Source: Halomonas huangheensis (GTDB lineage: Bacteria > Pseudomonadota > Gammaproteobacteria > Pseudomonadales > Halomonadaceae). Taken from it: a DNA stretch of 64,000 nt. Under the pieces are notes generated by a model that saw only the letters and a list, made by a program, of their open reading frames with translations, searched no databases and was not told the DNA's origin. Within the stretch, counting starts at the first letter, position 1, and the number at the start of each line of letters is the position of its first letter. The stretch lies in assembly GCF_001431725.1 (NCBI RefSeq), contig NZ_CP013106.1, positions 4,216,001-4,280,000 of the forward strand, read 5' to 3'. Of this stretch, positions 36,740 to 46,073 are shown piece by piece. Both the position numbers and the translations under genes were made by a program.

Positions 36740-37684
36740 TTACTTCGCCAATTCCCCAGCGGCTTCACGCATCACTTCAGCGGACTGATCGATGAAGGCA
36801 TCGAGTTCATCACCGTAGAGAGGCGCCAATTGAGTGCCGAGGTTGGTCGCAGTCTCTTCATAGGAGCCGTCTTCGATGACCTGCTGGATCGCCGCTACCC
36901 ACTTCTGCTCAACTTCGTCAGGGAGACCCTTGGGCGCAGCGATACCACGCCAGACAGTCAGCGTCAGGTCATAACCGGATTCCTGGAACGTCGGCACATC
37001 GGGCAAGGAATCACTGCGCTGGTCGTAGGTCATGGCAAGCGCCTTGAGGCGTCCGGACTCCAATGCAGAGCGCAGTTCGGCACCGCCGAGTACCACTGCA
37101 TCAGCGTGACCACCCATTGCCGCGGAGATCGCTTCGGAACCACCGGGATAAGGAATGATGTTGAAATCTGCCCCGGTACGGTTGGCTATCGCTACGGCGG
37201 CAATGTGTGCCGATGATCCAACCCCCGAGACACCGACCTTGATTCTGGTGCCGGAAGTCGCAGCCGCGACCAGGTCGTCGATATTCTGGTACTGGCTATC
37301 ACCGCCAACCGCGATAACGTAGGGCTCCTCGACCACCTTGGCAATGAAGTCGAAATCGTCGTGGGCAAAAGCGACGTTGCCCATCGCTTCAAGCGTGAGC
37401 ATGGCATTACTGGCGGCCAACAGCGTGTAACCATCAGGCTCCGAGGCAACCGCACGAGACATACCCACCGCACCACCGCCGCCAGCGAGGTTACGAATCA
37501 CCAGATCCTCTCCCAGCTTCTCCTCCAGCAGCGGCTGCAAGGCGCGCACGAAGGTATCGTTGCCGCCTCCTGCCGAGAACGGCACGATCATGTCGATGTT
37601 ACTCGAGGGATAATCCTCAGCCATCGCCTGCCCACTCACGACCAGAGCGGCGGCAACAGTCAGCGTACCAAGTAGCTTCTTCAT
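36740..37684 (-). CDS. tctC: Tripartite tricarboxylate-type periplasmic binding protein TctC
   Basis: A 314-residue extracytoplasmic solute receptor of the Bug/TctC family with a cleavable signal (KKLLGTLTVAAALVVSGQAMA). The family motif IDMIVPFSAGGGNDTFVRAL near residue 30 forms the carboxylate-binding loop with the backbone, and DLVIRNLAGGGGAVGM is also typical. It captures the substrate for TctAB. GGAGAA lies 5 bases before the ATG. The neighbouring glucarate dehydratase gene suggests an aldarate ligand. Confidence 0.94.
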   Translation of the reverse strand: MKKLLGTLTVAAALVVSGQAMAEDYPSSNIDMIVPFSAGGGNDTFVRALQPLLEEKLGEDLVIRNLAGGGGAVGMSRAVASEPDGYTLLAASNAMLTLEAMGNVAFAHDDFDFIAKVVEEPYVIAVGGDSQYQNIDDLVAAATSGTRIKVGVSGVGSSAHIAAVAIANRTGADFNIIPYPGGSEAISAAMGGHADAVVLGGAELRSALESGRLKALAMTYDQRSDSLPDVPTFQESGYDLTLTVWRGIAAPKGLPDEVEQKWVAAIQQVIEDGSYEETATNLGTQLAPLYGDELDAFIDQSAEVMREAAGELAK

Positions 37685-37735
37685 TGAGTTCTCCGTTATT
37701 CCGATGACAGGAATTCAGCGTTCAGGTCTCGACCG

Positions 37736-39076
37736 TCAGCGCACCAGCGCTGGACGCTTGGGATCGAAGGTCCAACCATCGATCAGGTGCTGCATGGCCA
37801 TGGCATCATTGCGCCCCCCAGCAGGTAGGCTGAGATAGAGCTGGTGTGCCTTGTCGATCTGCTCGTAGTCGATTTCGATACCCAGGCCCGGTGCGTCACT
37901 GACAGCGACCCGGCCGTCGACAATCTGCGGAGGGTTACGAGTCAAGCGGGCATCGCCTTCCTGCCATATCCAGTGGGTATCCAGCGCAGTAGTGCGGCCC
38001 AGAGCGGCAGCACCGACCTGAGCAAACATCGCCAGCGAGATGTCGAAGTGGTTATTGGAGTGGGAACCCCAGGTCATGCCGTGGTCCTGGCACAGTTGCG
38101 AGACGCGCACGGCACCCGAAAGTGTCCAGAAGTGCGGGTCAGCCAGCGGGATATCGACCGAGCGCAGCATCAGGGCATGCGCCATCTCACGCCAGTTGGT
38201 GGCGACCATATTGGTGGCAACCGGCAGCCCGGTGGCATGACGGAATTCGGCGAGGATCTCGCGACCAGAAAACCCCTGCTCCGCGCCGCACGGGTCCTCG
38301 GCGTATGCGATTACGCCATGCAGGTCCTTGCACAGGCGAATCGCTTCGTTGAGCGACCAGGCACCGTTGGGGTCGATCGTCACCCGCGCCTCGGGGAAGG
38401 CGTCATGCAGCGCCTTGACGGCCTCGATCTCCTGCTCACCAGCCAGTGCCCCGCCCTTGAGCTTGAAATCCCTGAAGCCGTAGCGGTCATGAGCGGCACG
38501 GGCCAATTCGACGATGTGCTGCGGTGTCATCGCCGCCTCATCGCGCAGGCGATACCAGTCATGGCTGACATCGGGCGTACCGCGGCGGTAATCAAGCGGT
38601 GTATCGTGCCCATCGCCGATGAAGAACAGATATCCCAGCACCTCAACACTATCGCGTTGCTTGCCCTCGCCCAGAAGTTCCGCCACCGGTACATCGAGGA
38701 ACTTGCCCATCAGATCCAACAGCGCTGCCTCAAGCGCCGCTACCGCGTTGACTCGCAGTTCAAAGGTCCAGGAGCCCTTTCCGAAATCTTCGAAGTCAGC
38801 ATTGCGTCCACTCGAGTGCAGCGACGCCACCATTGAGCGCAGCTTGCCGATTGGCTGCCCCAGCACCAGGGGACGAGCCTGTTCCAGCGACTGCTGGATC
38901 GTCTCTCCACCGGGTGCCTCACCTACGCCTACGTTGCCACTGCTGTCTTCGAGAATGACCAGGTTACGCGTAAACCAGGGCGAATGAGCACCACCAATAT
39001 TGAGCAACATGCTGTCACGACCGGCGACCGGTATAACCTGCATATCGGTGATGGTGGGGGTTGCGTGGCTCGACAT
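37736..39076 (-). CDS. gudD: Glucarate dehydratase
   Basis: A 446-residue enolase-superfamily enzyme, the same length as E. coli GudD, dehydrating D-glucarate (and L-idarate) to 5-keto-4-deoxyglucarate. Visible signatures include the KxK base in FKLKGG, metal ligands in TIDPNGAW and YAEDPCGAE, and the [12 protein letters not shown] segment with the second general base. The start at 39076 has GGAGGA 6 bases upstream; the longer frame to 39118 was rejected. It leads the minus-strand operon gudD-tctC-tctB-tctA-yiaK-like. The next enzyme of the pathway (aldolase GarL or dehydratase KdgD) is not in this window. Confidence 0.95.
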   Translation of the reverse strand: MSSHATPTITDMQVIPVAGRDSMLLNIGGAHSPWFTRNLVILEDSSGNVGVGEAPGGETIQQSLEQARPLVLGQPIGKLRSMVASLHSSGRNADFEDFGKGSWTFELRVNAVAALEAALLDLMGKFLDVPVAELLGEGKQRDSVEVLGYLFFIGDGHDTPLDYRRGTPDVSHDWYRLRDEAAMTPQHIVELARAAHDRYGFRDFKLKGGALAGEQEIEAVKALHDAFPEARVTIDPNGAWSLNEAIRLCKDLHGVIAYAEDPCGAEQGFSGREILAEFRHATGLPVATNMVATNWREMAHALMLRSVDIPLADPHFWTLSGAVRVSQLCQDHGMTWGSHSNNHFDISLAMFAQVGAAALGRTTALDTHWIWQEGDARLTRNPPQIVDGRVAVSDAPGLGIEIDYEQIDKAHQLYLSLPAGGRNDAMAMQHLIDGWTFDPKRPALVR

Positions 39077-39394
39077 GTACAGTCCTCCAATAGACTTTGC
39101 GGGGCGCAGCCCAACCACGCTTCTCGTTGTGATCTGCGCATGACATTGTCAGGGGGCGACGCAGGGCCACCTCGGCTGAATCGAATACGGGGCTACCAGG
39201 CTCAACCAGTTCCTACAGCAACCGGTCACAGGCACGCGGCAATGATCGCTCTGCCCACCAACTCAGTCCTGCTATGCACCCAATATTGTCATACATAATA
39301 CAAATCAGCCTGTTAGACTTTAGATTGAGCTCGCCCCATACGCATCGATACTGGGCTTCCTGTATGTGTTAGCGAGTGTGGCGTCGAAAACGAG
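39077..39394. other. Promoter region of the glucarate operon
   Basis: About 320 bp with no gene, carrying the gudD promoter on the minus strand. The AT-rich core at 39280-39310 contains TTGT-N10-ACAA (39286-39303), which overlaps a GntR-like half TTGTCATACA. No regulator gene is adjacent, so an operator for a GntR/FadR-type repressor or a CdaR-like activator is only a possibility. Confidence 0.4.
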
Positions 39395-39428
39395 GAAAGC
39401 CTCCTCACCAGAGAGTGAGGAGGCTTTC
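39395..39428 (-). terminator. Intrinsic terminator of the first autotransporter gene
   Basis: A perfect 14-bp stem, GAAAGCCTCCTCAC and GTGAGGAGGCTTTC, closes a 6-base loop. Read on the minus strand it lies 25 bp after the autotransporter stop and is followed by CTCGTTTTCG, giving a T-run. This is a good intrinsic terminator. Confidence 0.88.
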
Positions 39429-39453
39429 GTTTGTGTGCTTCAAGGAAGCTGTC

Positions 39454-42400
39454 TTACCAGCGATACTCTATACCGACGGTACCGCCGAAGCCGCGATAGT
39501 CACTGTCATCCAGATCCTTACGCCATGATGCTTCGGTGTAGAGGCGCGTATTTTCCGACAATCTCGCTGTACCGCCAAAACCTACCTCACCCCAGCTCTC
39601 GACACCGGAGTTTTCCAATTTCACCCCACTGACGGTGGTCTGCGACTCGGCATCGAAGTCATGGTAGACATTGGCAATGGCATAGAAGGTGTCGGCATTC
39701 TCACCACGATTCCGCGCAGCCACATCGCCACCAAACTCATAGGCCACACCAGCGCGAGCAACAGTACTCTCTGTCTTGTCGAAGGACACCTCTCTGCCAT
39801 CCGTATCATTGAAGTCCTTCAGATCAACATTGGACCAGGACACCTGCATCTGCGGCACAATGGCCCCTTGCTGCCCCACAGAAAAGCGATGGCCCACCTC
39901 GCCACTGGCGCCGTAGTTATAGCCCTCGGCATTGTTTTCCAGCTCACCAAACTTGCCAGAACTGTAATCCACCCAGTACCGGCCGCCGAAAACCTGACCG
40001 TCAAAATAGGTGCCATCATTAGCATACCAGGTTGCAGTAGGCACGATGGTGACGTTCTCCGCGTCCACGGCGCTGCTACCGGTATAGGACTCGATATCAC
40101 TGGTAATGCGGTTGTACTGCACTGAGGTGCCAACCACCCAACGCCCTGACTGAGTGGGAGCGAGTGCCTTGTCGACACCCAACTCAATTGTCCACAGGTC
40201 GCGATCGAGATCAGCATTCGCGGTACTGGTCTGCGCTGTCAGGTTTTCGAAGTCACCCGATACACGTCCCCACACTCCTCCGTGGCTGGGGTCGCCATCC
40301 ACCGACCACAGCCGTTGTCCAACGCGCTGCTGCAGGGAGTTCACTGGCAAACGCAGAGCCTGAGGTACAGCTTCGTAGGCGGCACCCGCTGTGCCAACCA
40401 CCAGTTCAGGCGCAGGATCAGGTGTCGGAGTCGGATCAGGCGTCGGAGTCGGATCAGGTGCCGGAGCCGGGTCAGGTGTCGGAGCCGGATCAGGTGTCGG
40501 AGCCGGATCAGGTGTCGGAGCCGGATCAGGTGTCGGAGCCGGGTCAGGTGTCGGAGCCGGATCAGGTGTCGGAGCCGGATCAGGTGTCGGAGCCGGATCA
40601 GGTGTCGGAGCCGGATCAGGTGTCGGAGTCGGATCAGGTGCCGGCGTCGGTTTCATATTCATGGCCTGCAGATACCAGTCACCGTCCGTGCTGCCCTGCT
40701 CCAGCTCATAGGCATAGGCACCAACTTCCACAGTACCGGTAGCGAGAGCGAAGGAGTCGGCAGCTGACGCCCCCCCCACCTCGACAATCTTGATACCTTG
40801 AGAGGTATCCGCACCAACACCACTCTGATTGGCAACGTAGACACTGGACTGGCCAGAAACATCCCCGGTAACCACCAACTGATCAGTCAGCGAGTCATCA
40901 CCACCCAACTCGGTGTCCAGAAGCAGGTCAGAGCGGGCACTGTAGTTACCGTCGACGGTCAACACATCGCCAGCCACACCATTCTGCATGTTCACCGCAC
41001 CGTGATTGTGCAGATCGCCTTGAATGGTTGCCGAGCCGCCTGAAACCCCCAGCGCACTGCCCTCATCAATTACCAGCCCGCCAGCCGGTGCGCCCAGGGC
41101 ATCAACTCCACTACCTACGGCAATGTTGCCGGTCAGAGAAGCCGTTGACATATTGGATAGCTGGACAGTTTGCCAGTTGGTCGTCAGTGCACCGTCAATG
41201 GTCTGTGACCCACCGTCGAACACCAAACGGTCGTTTTCACCTACACCACCATCCAGCATTGCTCCATCAATATTGACGCCAGCCCCCAGAGTAACGAGGT
41301 CAGAACCAGCACCTGCTGCAAGGCCGGCACTACCGAGCGTCCCCGCACTCCAGTTGATGACATCATCTCCTGAATGGGTCGAGATACCACCGACATCGCC
41401 ATTCTGGATATCGAGCGTATCGACACCATCATCGCCATGCAGAGCACCATCGATACTGCCCCCCGTCATGACGAAGCTGTCAGCGTCAATGGAGGTGTTG
41501 TCGACGGTACCTAGATGGATATTACCTGCAATGTTGCCGCCGCCAACGCCAATGGCATCGCTACCCACCCCGGCAACCACATCTCTTTCGACCATGGTGC
41601 CGTCAAGGCGGATGATATCGTCATCGCGTCCGGTATCGATGGCGCCGACTGAACCGCCATTCAGCGTCAGGTCCTGAACATCAATATCGGGATACAACCA
41701 CTCAGGATCCGATGCTCCCATGATCGTGCCGTCGACCCTGCCATCATCCATGACCAGGGCACCGGAGCCTCCCGCAGAGCCAAGCAAATCGGAGAACACA
41801 ACATCCCCTCCGATAACCGTATCGGCACCACTGATAAATATCTGGTCGTTGTCACCGCCGCCCATCACGTTGCCAGCAATACTACCGCCGCTAATGGTGA
41901 TGATGTCGTTGTCGTATCCTGCGTACACGTCACCGTTTACGCTACCGCCACTCACCGTGATGACATCTTCACCTGCGTCCGTCCCGATGGCGGCAACCGT
42001 ATTCCCATCAGAACCAACGCTACCACTGGAGACTGTAACGGTGTCATCCCCGGCGCCTGTCATGATTCTGCGACCAATATTGGCCCCTTCAACAAGAACA
42101 GTATCTTCTTCCTTGCCAGTAGAAACCTGGTTGGTCACCGTGCCTCCGGATAAGGTGATATCACCCACAGAGCTGGTCGCCCCATAGATCGTATCCACTT
42201 GCCCGCCTGTCATGATGAGGGTGTCAGTACCACCGGTTTCCGAATCATCCACAGATGACAGCTGCACGTTGCGGGCTATTCCTCCGTTGATGATGACGGT
42301 ATCGCTACCAGCGCCGGATACTACATCATCAATTGAACCACCATTGATTGTTATACTGTCGTTACCGGCATCGCCCAGTATATCTCCTTCGATGGTGCCA

Positions 42401-43656
42401 TTATTGATGGTAAAGTGATCGGCATCCGTCGAGCTGAAATCCTCTTCCCCCAGATAGACGTTTCCTGTGAGGGTACCGCTCTCCATGCGAATGCTATCTG
42501 TTCCCGTACCGACCAGAACGTCACCAGTGATACTCGGTGCGTTAGACCCATCGGCAGCGCCCAAGATGATACTGTCGTTACCATCGAATGTATAAATCGA
42601 AGTAACTTTTCCAGCAGACCGTTCAAAACCAAAATCATCGACATAGCCATCAATGGAGCCATTCTTGACGATAACTTCATCATCTCCCTTGTCACCATAA
42701 ACACCTTGTGTAACCGTACCACCCGTCATATTAAAATGATTAGCATCCATACCCGTTAGTGATGAAAAAGACGGGAAAGTATCACCAAGGAAGACTACGC
42801 CTACAGTACCACCATTGATATTTACAGTGTCTTCACCACCTGATGCAGACAGCTGTCCCTGGATCGTTCCTCCATTGACTGTGATGCTGTCATTACCCGC
42901 GGCACCATTGACTGAACCACCAATAGAACCTTCATTAATGACAAAACTATTGGCATCAGTACTACCCTCAGGACCAAGCACAACATGGCGGCCAACTGAG
43001 CCACCGTTCATGATGACACTATCCTGACCTTGCCCTGCCTCTATATCCAGCGCTACCCGAGTTCCATTCAAGGTGATGGTGTCATTTCCCGCATCACCGA
43101 CAACATCTCCAGCGATCTCACCTGCATTCATGGTGAAGTTATCGGAATCCCTTGAAGCCCTGTCGGTTGTTCCTAGATAAACGCTACCGTTGACAATTCC
43201 ATCTGCCAACGTCATGTCATCAGATCCGGTACCAAAAATCAGGTTACCGGTCATGTTATAAGCATCCGGGCCAGACTCTCCTATCGAGATAACCTGACTA
43301 TCATTCCCTGCACCCCAGGAAACATCTCCGCTGTAACTACCCGAGATGAAACTTACTTCGTCTGCGCCGTCTCCCATATCCACGCCACCGGAGACACTAG
43401 CCCCATTTTCAAGACTCAGGATATCATTCCCGCCTCTCGCATCCAGGCTGAAATCTGAATCATCTTCCGAGATAGTAATTATTTCGTCGTCATCCGTACC
43501 GATATATTCAGCATTGACGGCTTCCGAAACAAATAACGCCAATGGAAGCATTGCCATACCGAAAACAGGCGCCATACTTACAACCCGCCCCTTCCATTTG
43601 ATCATTCTTCCGCCGCGAAAAGTACGGTCTTCAACACCGCCTATAACTTTTTTCAT
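39454..43656 (-). CDS. Pertactin-like autotransporter with RTX-like acidic beta-helix repeats
   Basis: A type Va autotransporter of about 1400 residues. A hydrophobic signal ([25 protein letters not shown]) is followed by a long beta-helix passenger of units such as [13 protein letters not shown] and [12 protein letters not shown], which are rich in Gly, Asn and Asp and recall calcium-binding RTX turns. An autochaperone-like region ends with [17 protein letters not shown]. About 13 PDP-containing hexapeptides form the linker, then a 12-strand barrel (last about 270 residues) ends in EYRW. The passenger presumably acts at the cell surface, possibly as adhesin. Start is uncertain: ATG 43656 is the first in-frame ATG, ATG 43605 is nearer the signal, and the frame is open to 43857 without an ATG. 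Unlike its neighbours it lacks the extended signal peptide motif. A Bvg-like box lies upstream. Confidence 0.88.
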   Translation of the reverse strand: MKKVIGGVEDRTFRGGRMIKWKGRVVSMAPVFGMAMLPLALFVSEAVNAEYIGTDDDEIITISEDDSDFSLDARGGNDILSLENGASVSGGVDMGDGADEVSFISGSYSGDVSWGAGNDSQVISIGESGPDAYNMTGNLIFGTGSDDMTLADGIVNGSVYLGTTDRASRDSDNFTMNAGEIAGDVVGDAGNDTITLNGTRVALDIEAGQGQDSVIMNGGSVGRHVVLGPEGSTDANSFVINEGSIGGSVNGAAGNDSITVNGGTIQGQLSASGGEDTVNINGGTVGVVFLGDTFPSFSSLTGMDANHFNMTGGTVTQGVYGDKGDDEVIVKNGSIDGYVDDFGFERSAGKVTSIYTFDGNDSIILGAADGSNAPSITGDVLVGTGTDSIRMESGTLTGNVYLGEEDFSSTDADHFTINNGTIEGDILGDAGNDSITINGGSIDDVVSGAGSDTVIINGGIARNVQLSSVDDSETGGTDTLIMTGGQVDTIYGATSSVGDITLSGGTVTNQVSTGKEEDTVLVEGANIGRRIMTGAGDDTVTVSSGSVGSDGNTVAAIGTDAGEDVITVSGGSVNGDVYAGYDNDIITISGGSIAGNVMGGGDNDQIFISGADTVIGGDVVFSDLLGSAGGSGALVMDDGRVDGTIMGASDPEWLYPDIDVQDLTLNGGSVGAIDTGRDDDIIRLDGTMVERDVVAGVGSDAIGVGGGNIAGNIHLGTVDNTSIDADSFVMTGGSIDGALHGDDGVDTLDIQNGDVGGISTHSGDDVINWSAGTLGSAGLAAGAGSDLVTLGAGVNIDGAMLDGGVGENDRLVFDGGSQTIDGALTTNWQTVQLSNMSTASLTGNIAVGSGVDALGAPAGGLVIDEGSALGVSGGSATIQGDLHNHGAVNMQNGVAGDVLTVDGNYSARSDLLLDTELGGDDSLTDQLVVTGDVSGQSSVYVANQSGVGADTSQGIKIVEVGGASAADSFALATGTVEVGAYAYELEQGSTDGDWYLQAMNMKPTPAPDPTPTPDPAPTPDPAPTPDPAPTPDPAPTPDPAPTPDPAPTPDPAPTPDPAPTPDPAPAPDPTPTPDPTPTPDPAPELVVGTAGAAYEAVPQALRLPVNSLQQRVGQRLWSVDGDPSHGGVWGRVSGDFENLTAQTSTANADLDRDLWTIELGVDKALAPTQSGRWVVGTSVQYNRITSDIESYTGSSAVDAENVTIVPTATWYANDGTYFDGQVFGGRYWVDYSSGKFGELENNAEGYNYGASGEVGHRFSVGQQGAIVPQMQVSWSNVDLKDFNDTDGREVSFDKTESTVARAGVAYEFGGDVAARNRGENADTFYAIANVYHDFDAESQTTVSGVKLENSGVESWGEVGFGGTARLSENTRLYTEASWRKDLDDSDYRGFGGTVGIEYRW
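40411..40650 (-). repeat. 18-bp tandem repeat encoding the PDPAPT linker
   Basis: About 13 tandem copies of an 18-bp unit close to GGATCAGGTGTCGGAGCC encode the proline-rich hinge between passenger and barrel of the first autotransporter. Most copies are identical, so the number is likely to vary by slippage. Any change stays in frame because the unit is a multiple of three. Confidence 0.92.
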
Positions 43657-44171
43657 GTGCCACCAGTAATGGTTACTTTGCAAAGCGCCATGGACAACTC
43701 CAGAAACGTCATAAAGCGGCGCTGAATGGTCTTCTGCTTCAGAAAACAGATCCTTGAAAAAACCAACCCGACAATCCTTGAACGGATCATATAAAGCAAT
43801 CACATCAATTGGAGGAGCGCAGCCAATAAGCAGAGAGCACACATCCTCATTCAGCAATTTATGGCCAGAAGACAGAAGTGATTTACATATATATCAGGAG
43901 AACGCATGTTACACGCGATTCACGGCACAAAAAATGGGATTATTCTGGTTAACTTGTGGGAAATTTCCCACATCGCGTACACACAGTAGATGATGTCGTG
44001 GGAGTTCCAGCGTGCTGATGGCGTCTTACTGACAAATGATGTAGATCGTGTACTCGAAGAGGGAGGCGGCAGCCAAGCGTAGCGATAGGAATGATACGGG
44101 ACCTGTAACTTCCCGAAGGAAGCTAACTCCCCATCACTGACACTACACAAGGCCTTTCATGAAGAGCAGCA
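43657..44171. other. Leader and promoter region of the first autotransporter
   Basis: About 515 bp between the small membrane protein gene and the autotransporter start. The part nearest the autotransporter (43657-43857) is an open frame continuous with it but without ATG, so it could be leader RNA or part of the protein from an unusual start. The perfect 18-bp palindrome at 43955-43972 is listed separately. I see no other gene. Confidence 0.45.
43955..43972 (-). promoter_or_regulatory. Bvg/Evg-like 18-bp box upstream of autotransporter 1
   Basis: TGTGGGAAATTTCCCACA is a perfect 18-bp palindrome and the most symmetrical member of a family of five boxes in this island. It lies 299 bp before ATG 43656 (98 bp before the upstream end of the open frame). 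The likely ligand is the BvgA-like regulator encoded at 60887-61522 (inference). Confidence 0.6.
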
Positions 44172-44363
44172 TTAAAGGGCCTCGTCGAGCAATCCGACTA
44201 GCACTTTTCCAAACAAATCACTAATCGTAGAAAAAATACCTGTTGAGAAAAAATAAAGAATCCAAGCCAGCACCAATATTGAGCCAAGAAAAAACACCAT
44301 GCGCACACTTGATGACAGCCAATGCCTATCTACTGACCTCAACACACTATAAAAACGCATCAT
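44172..44363 (-). CDS. Small single-pass membrane protein
   Basis: A 63-residue protein with one obvious transmembrane helix (VRMVFFLGSILVLAWILYFFSTGIF) after a short basic N-terminus (MMRFYSVLRSVDRHW). It has no recognised family. It begins 3 bp after the stop of the LprI-like gene on the same strand, so it is probably made from the same transcript. The ribosome site is weak (GAGAA about 8 bases upstream). Because it is short, the coding call rests on position, hydrophobic pattern and lack of alternatives. Confidence 0.5.
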   Translation of the reverse strand: MMRFYSVLRSVDRHWLSSSVRMVFFLGSILVLAWILYFFSTGIFSTISDLFGKVLVGLLDEAL

Positions 44364-44366
44364 ATA

Positions 44367-45053
44367 TCAGTTCTCGATAACTTTCTGAGCGGAAACTAGG
44401 CTATCCTTGCGAAAATAATCAAGACTCAAAAGAGACTTCTCTACCTCTTCAAGTTCACCAAGGCGTGTCAAGTATGCATTATTTACACACTCGGTAGACA
44501 TGCACTTATTGCGCCATTCCTGCCAAACCTCCTGGTCTCGTTTGACGTCCTCAAGGTTATTGAGGGAAATCATCACGCCATAAAGAAGAGAGAGTTCCAG
44601 ATCCATACTCGAAAGTTCACTATTCCTGCAGATCATATCTTCCACCAACCCGCTTCTCGTTTGGCAGTCGAACGCAGGCCCCGACCATTTCCCAACCTCC
44701 TGAGAACAGAAACAACCTGTACTTTCCCCTGTCATGACAGGGGAAGGATAACAAGCATTGGTTACCAGGGGCCCCTCTCCTCGTTGGTATAAGGGAAAGC
44801 ACTTATTGCTGGACAAGATTTCCTGGACATCCCCAACCGAGTTCAGTGGTAACTCCTCACAACCGGCTGCCCCATAACCGACTTCCCCATAACCGACTTC
44901 CCCATAACCGACTTCCCCATAACCGACTTCCCCATAGCAAGGGGATTGTTTGTCACGGCATTCGGAGGTCAAATCTATATGTGCCGCCATCAACGCGAAA
45001 GAAAACACCCCCCATAAAGTTACAGACATCAGGAATCTTCCACTAAAAACCAC
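44367..45053 (-). CDS. Exported LprI-like (lysozyme inhibitor N-domain) protein with GEVGY repeat
   Basis: Up to 228 residues. A hydrophobic N-terminus (FLMSVTLWGVFSFALMAA) suggests export. Residues about 40-65 contain four perfect copies of GEVGY. The C-terminal half matches the LprI/DUF1311 pattern FDCQTRSGLVEDMICRNSELSSMDLELSLLYG, with a following WRNKCMSTECVNNAYLTRLGEL segment; such domains often bind or inhibit lysozyme or occur in small periplasmic proteins. Nine cysteines suggest disulfides. A start at ATG 45029 has GGAAG 8-9 bases upstream; GTG 45053 would give a better basic n-region, so both remain open. The gene lies 39 bp after the orphan response regulator and 3 bp before the small membrane protein, forming a probable operon. 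Confidence 0.72.
   Translation of the reverse strand: MVFSGRFLMSVTLWGVFSFALMAAHIDLTSECRDKQSPCYGEVGYGEVGYGEVGYGEVGYGAAGCEELPLNSVGDVQEILSSNKCFPLYQRGEGPLVTNACYPSPVMTGESTGCFCSQEVGKWSGPAFDCQTRSGLVEDMICRNSELSSMDLELSLLYGVMISLNNLEDVKRDQEVWQEWRNKCMSTECVNNAYLTRLGELEEVEKSLLSLDYFRKDSLVSAQKVIEN
44871..44930 (-). repeat. Four perfect 15-bp tandem repeats (GEVGY codons)
   Basis: The unit CCCATAACCGACTTC is present four times without any difference, followed by a partial CCCATA. It lies inside the LprI-like gene and encodes GEVGY. Complete identity at synonymous positions points to recent slippage; the 15-bp unit keeps the reading frame. Confidence 0.95.
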
Positions 45054-45092
45054 TTTAAAAACTCAATAGAAAAAATCCTTATGGATGAATTT

Positions 45093-45725
45093 TTAAATCA
45101 CCCCATTTTGCCTGGCCACCTCTATCAGCTCCGCCACGCTGGAAACGCCAAGTTTCTTGTACACCCTTGCCTTGCATGCACTGACATACTTTTCTCTCAT
45201 CTGTAAACTTGCGGCAACTTCCTTGTTTTTCATGCCCAGCACCAGCTTGTCAAATACAGATAGCTCTCTGCTCGATAGAAAACTCATGGCATCTATTCCT
45301 GATGTACAACCATCATCTTCCATATGGATTGATTCCGGAAAGCATAAACAACCATCAAAGATGGATTCTAAAGCATGAGCAACTATGGACATATCATCTT
45401 CCTTTCTAACAAAACCGGAGGCCCCTGCCACTCGATATCGCCTGGCATGTACTTTGTCAGGTAAGTCACTCAACACCAGGAATTCCGGATGTACCTTACG
45501 ACGAGAAAAACTGGATATAAGGTCTATCCCGTCGACACCAGACACATTGGAGTCCATGATAACTATATCCGGATGTGAGAATGAGATAATTTTTTTCAAG
45601 TTCTTGTCACATTTTACCCAGTCGACATCCCGGTATCCCCTGTTTGATAAAAAAATGGACAGGCCCCAACAGGCCAAGGGATGGTTGCCAGTAATCAATA
45701 TCTTCGCCGCGCCACTACGACTCAT
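45093..45725 (-). CDS. Orphan NarL/BvgA-type response regulator with degenerate receiver
   Basis: A 210-residue two-domain regulator: receiver (about 1-125) and LuxR-type helix-turn-helix (about 150-210, LSSRELSVFDKLVLGMKNKEVAASLQMREKYVSACKARVYKKLGV in outline, ending ELIEVARQNGVI). The phosphorylatable position is Asp58 (DIVIMDSNVSG) and the conserved Lys is kept in FVRKEDD. However, the acidic pair that holds magnesium, normally DD before HP, reads Gly13-Asn14 in TGNHP. Phosphorylation may therefore be impaired. It closely resembles the BvgA-like regulator at 60887-61522 in both halves, including the ending. No kinase gene is adjacent. Start ATG 45725 has GAGG 8 bases upstream. A Bvg-like box lies 159 bp upstream. 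Confidence 0.88.
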   Translation of the reverse strand: MSRSGAAKILITGNHPLACWGLSIFLSNRGYRDVDWVKCDKNLKKIISFSHPDIVIMDSNVSGVDGIDLISSFSRRKVHPEFLVLSDLPDKVHARRYRVAGASGFVRKEDDMSIVAHALESIFDGCLCFPESIHMEDDGCTSGIDAMSFLSSRELSVFDKLVLGMKNKEVAASLQMREKYVSACKARVYKKLGVSSVAELIEVARQNGVI

Positions 45726-45883
45726 CACATCAGCCTCGCATCAGAAAACTTGCTCTCCATATTTCCGAAACATAAATATTCGATATACGGCCAGCTAAAA
45801 GACATGACATAGATACTCCTGACAAGTCACTCCTCATTTTTCCACTATCCATATAAATAGCCACTAATAAGATCCCAGCTTTA

Positions 45884-45901
45884 TGTAGGATTATTCCTGC
45901 T
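45884..45901 (-). promoter_or_regulatory. Bvg/Evg-like box upstream of the orphan response regulator
   Basis: TGTAGGATTATTCCTGCT fits the shared 18-bp dyad of the island (consensus about TGTRGGAAAWTTCCYRCA) with changes in the centre and right arm. It lies 159 bp before the regulator start, close to the 154-bp spacing at the duplicated autotransporters. Confidence 0.5.
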
Positions 45902-45971
45902 TCAATCACATCTCTGTTACACATCAAGGAATACAACCTGAAATTCGAACCTCATCCAAACCCTAGAAAAA

Positions 45972-46001
45972 AGCCACCCCAACATCCCTGTTGCGGTGGC
46001 T
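45972..46001 (-). terminator. Intrinsic terminator of autotransporter 2
   Basis: A stem of AGCCACC/GGTGGCT continued by CAACA/TGTTG, with one C-C mismatch, closes the loop TCCC. Read on the minus strand it is followed by TTTTTTCTAGGG. It lies about 70 bp after the autotransporter stop. Confidence 0.88.
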
Positions 46002-46073
46002 ATTCACGATCACGATGAGCCGAGGGTCTTTTGCTACATACCTGAGCCTGAGGCCAACCGACTTACAGCCGAA

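Larger units (their letters stand above)
45726..46073. other. Intergenic region upstream of the orphan regulator
   Basis: About 350 AT-rich bases between autotransporter 2 and the orphan regulator. It contains the regulator promoter on the minus strand, the 18-bp box at 45884-45901 and the terminator of autotransporter 2. No gene was recognised. Confidence 0.5.

Noticed and set aside
44080..44115. A further copy of the 18-bp box (TAGGAATGATACGGGACC)
   Set aside because: Only the GGAA half fits; the right arm and spacing do not match, so it was not counted among the five.
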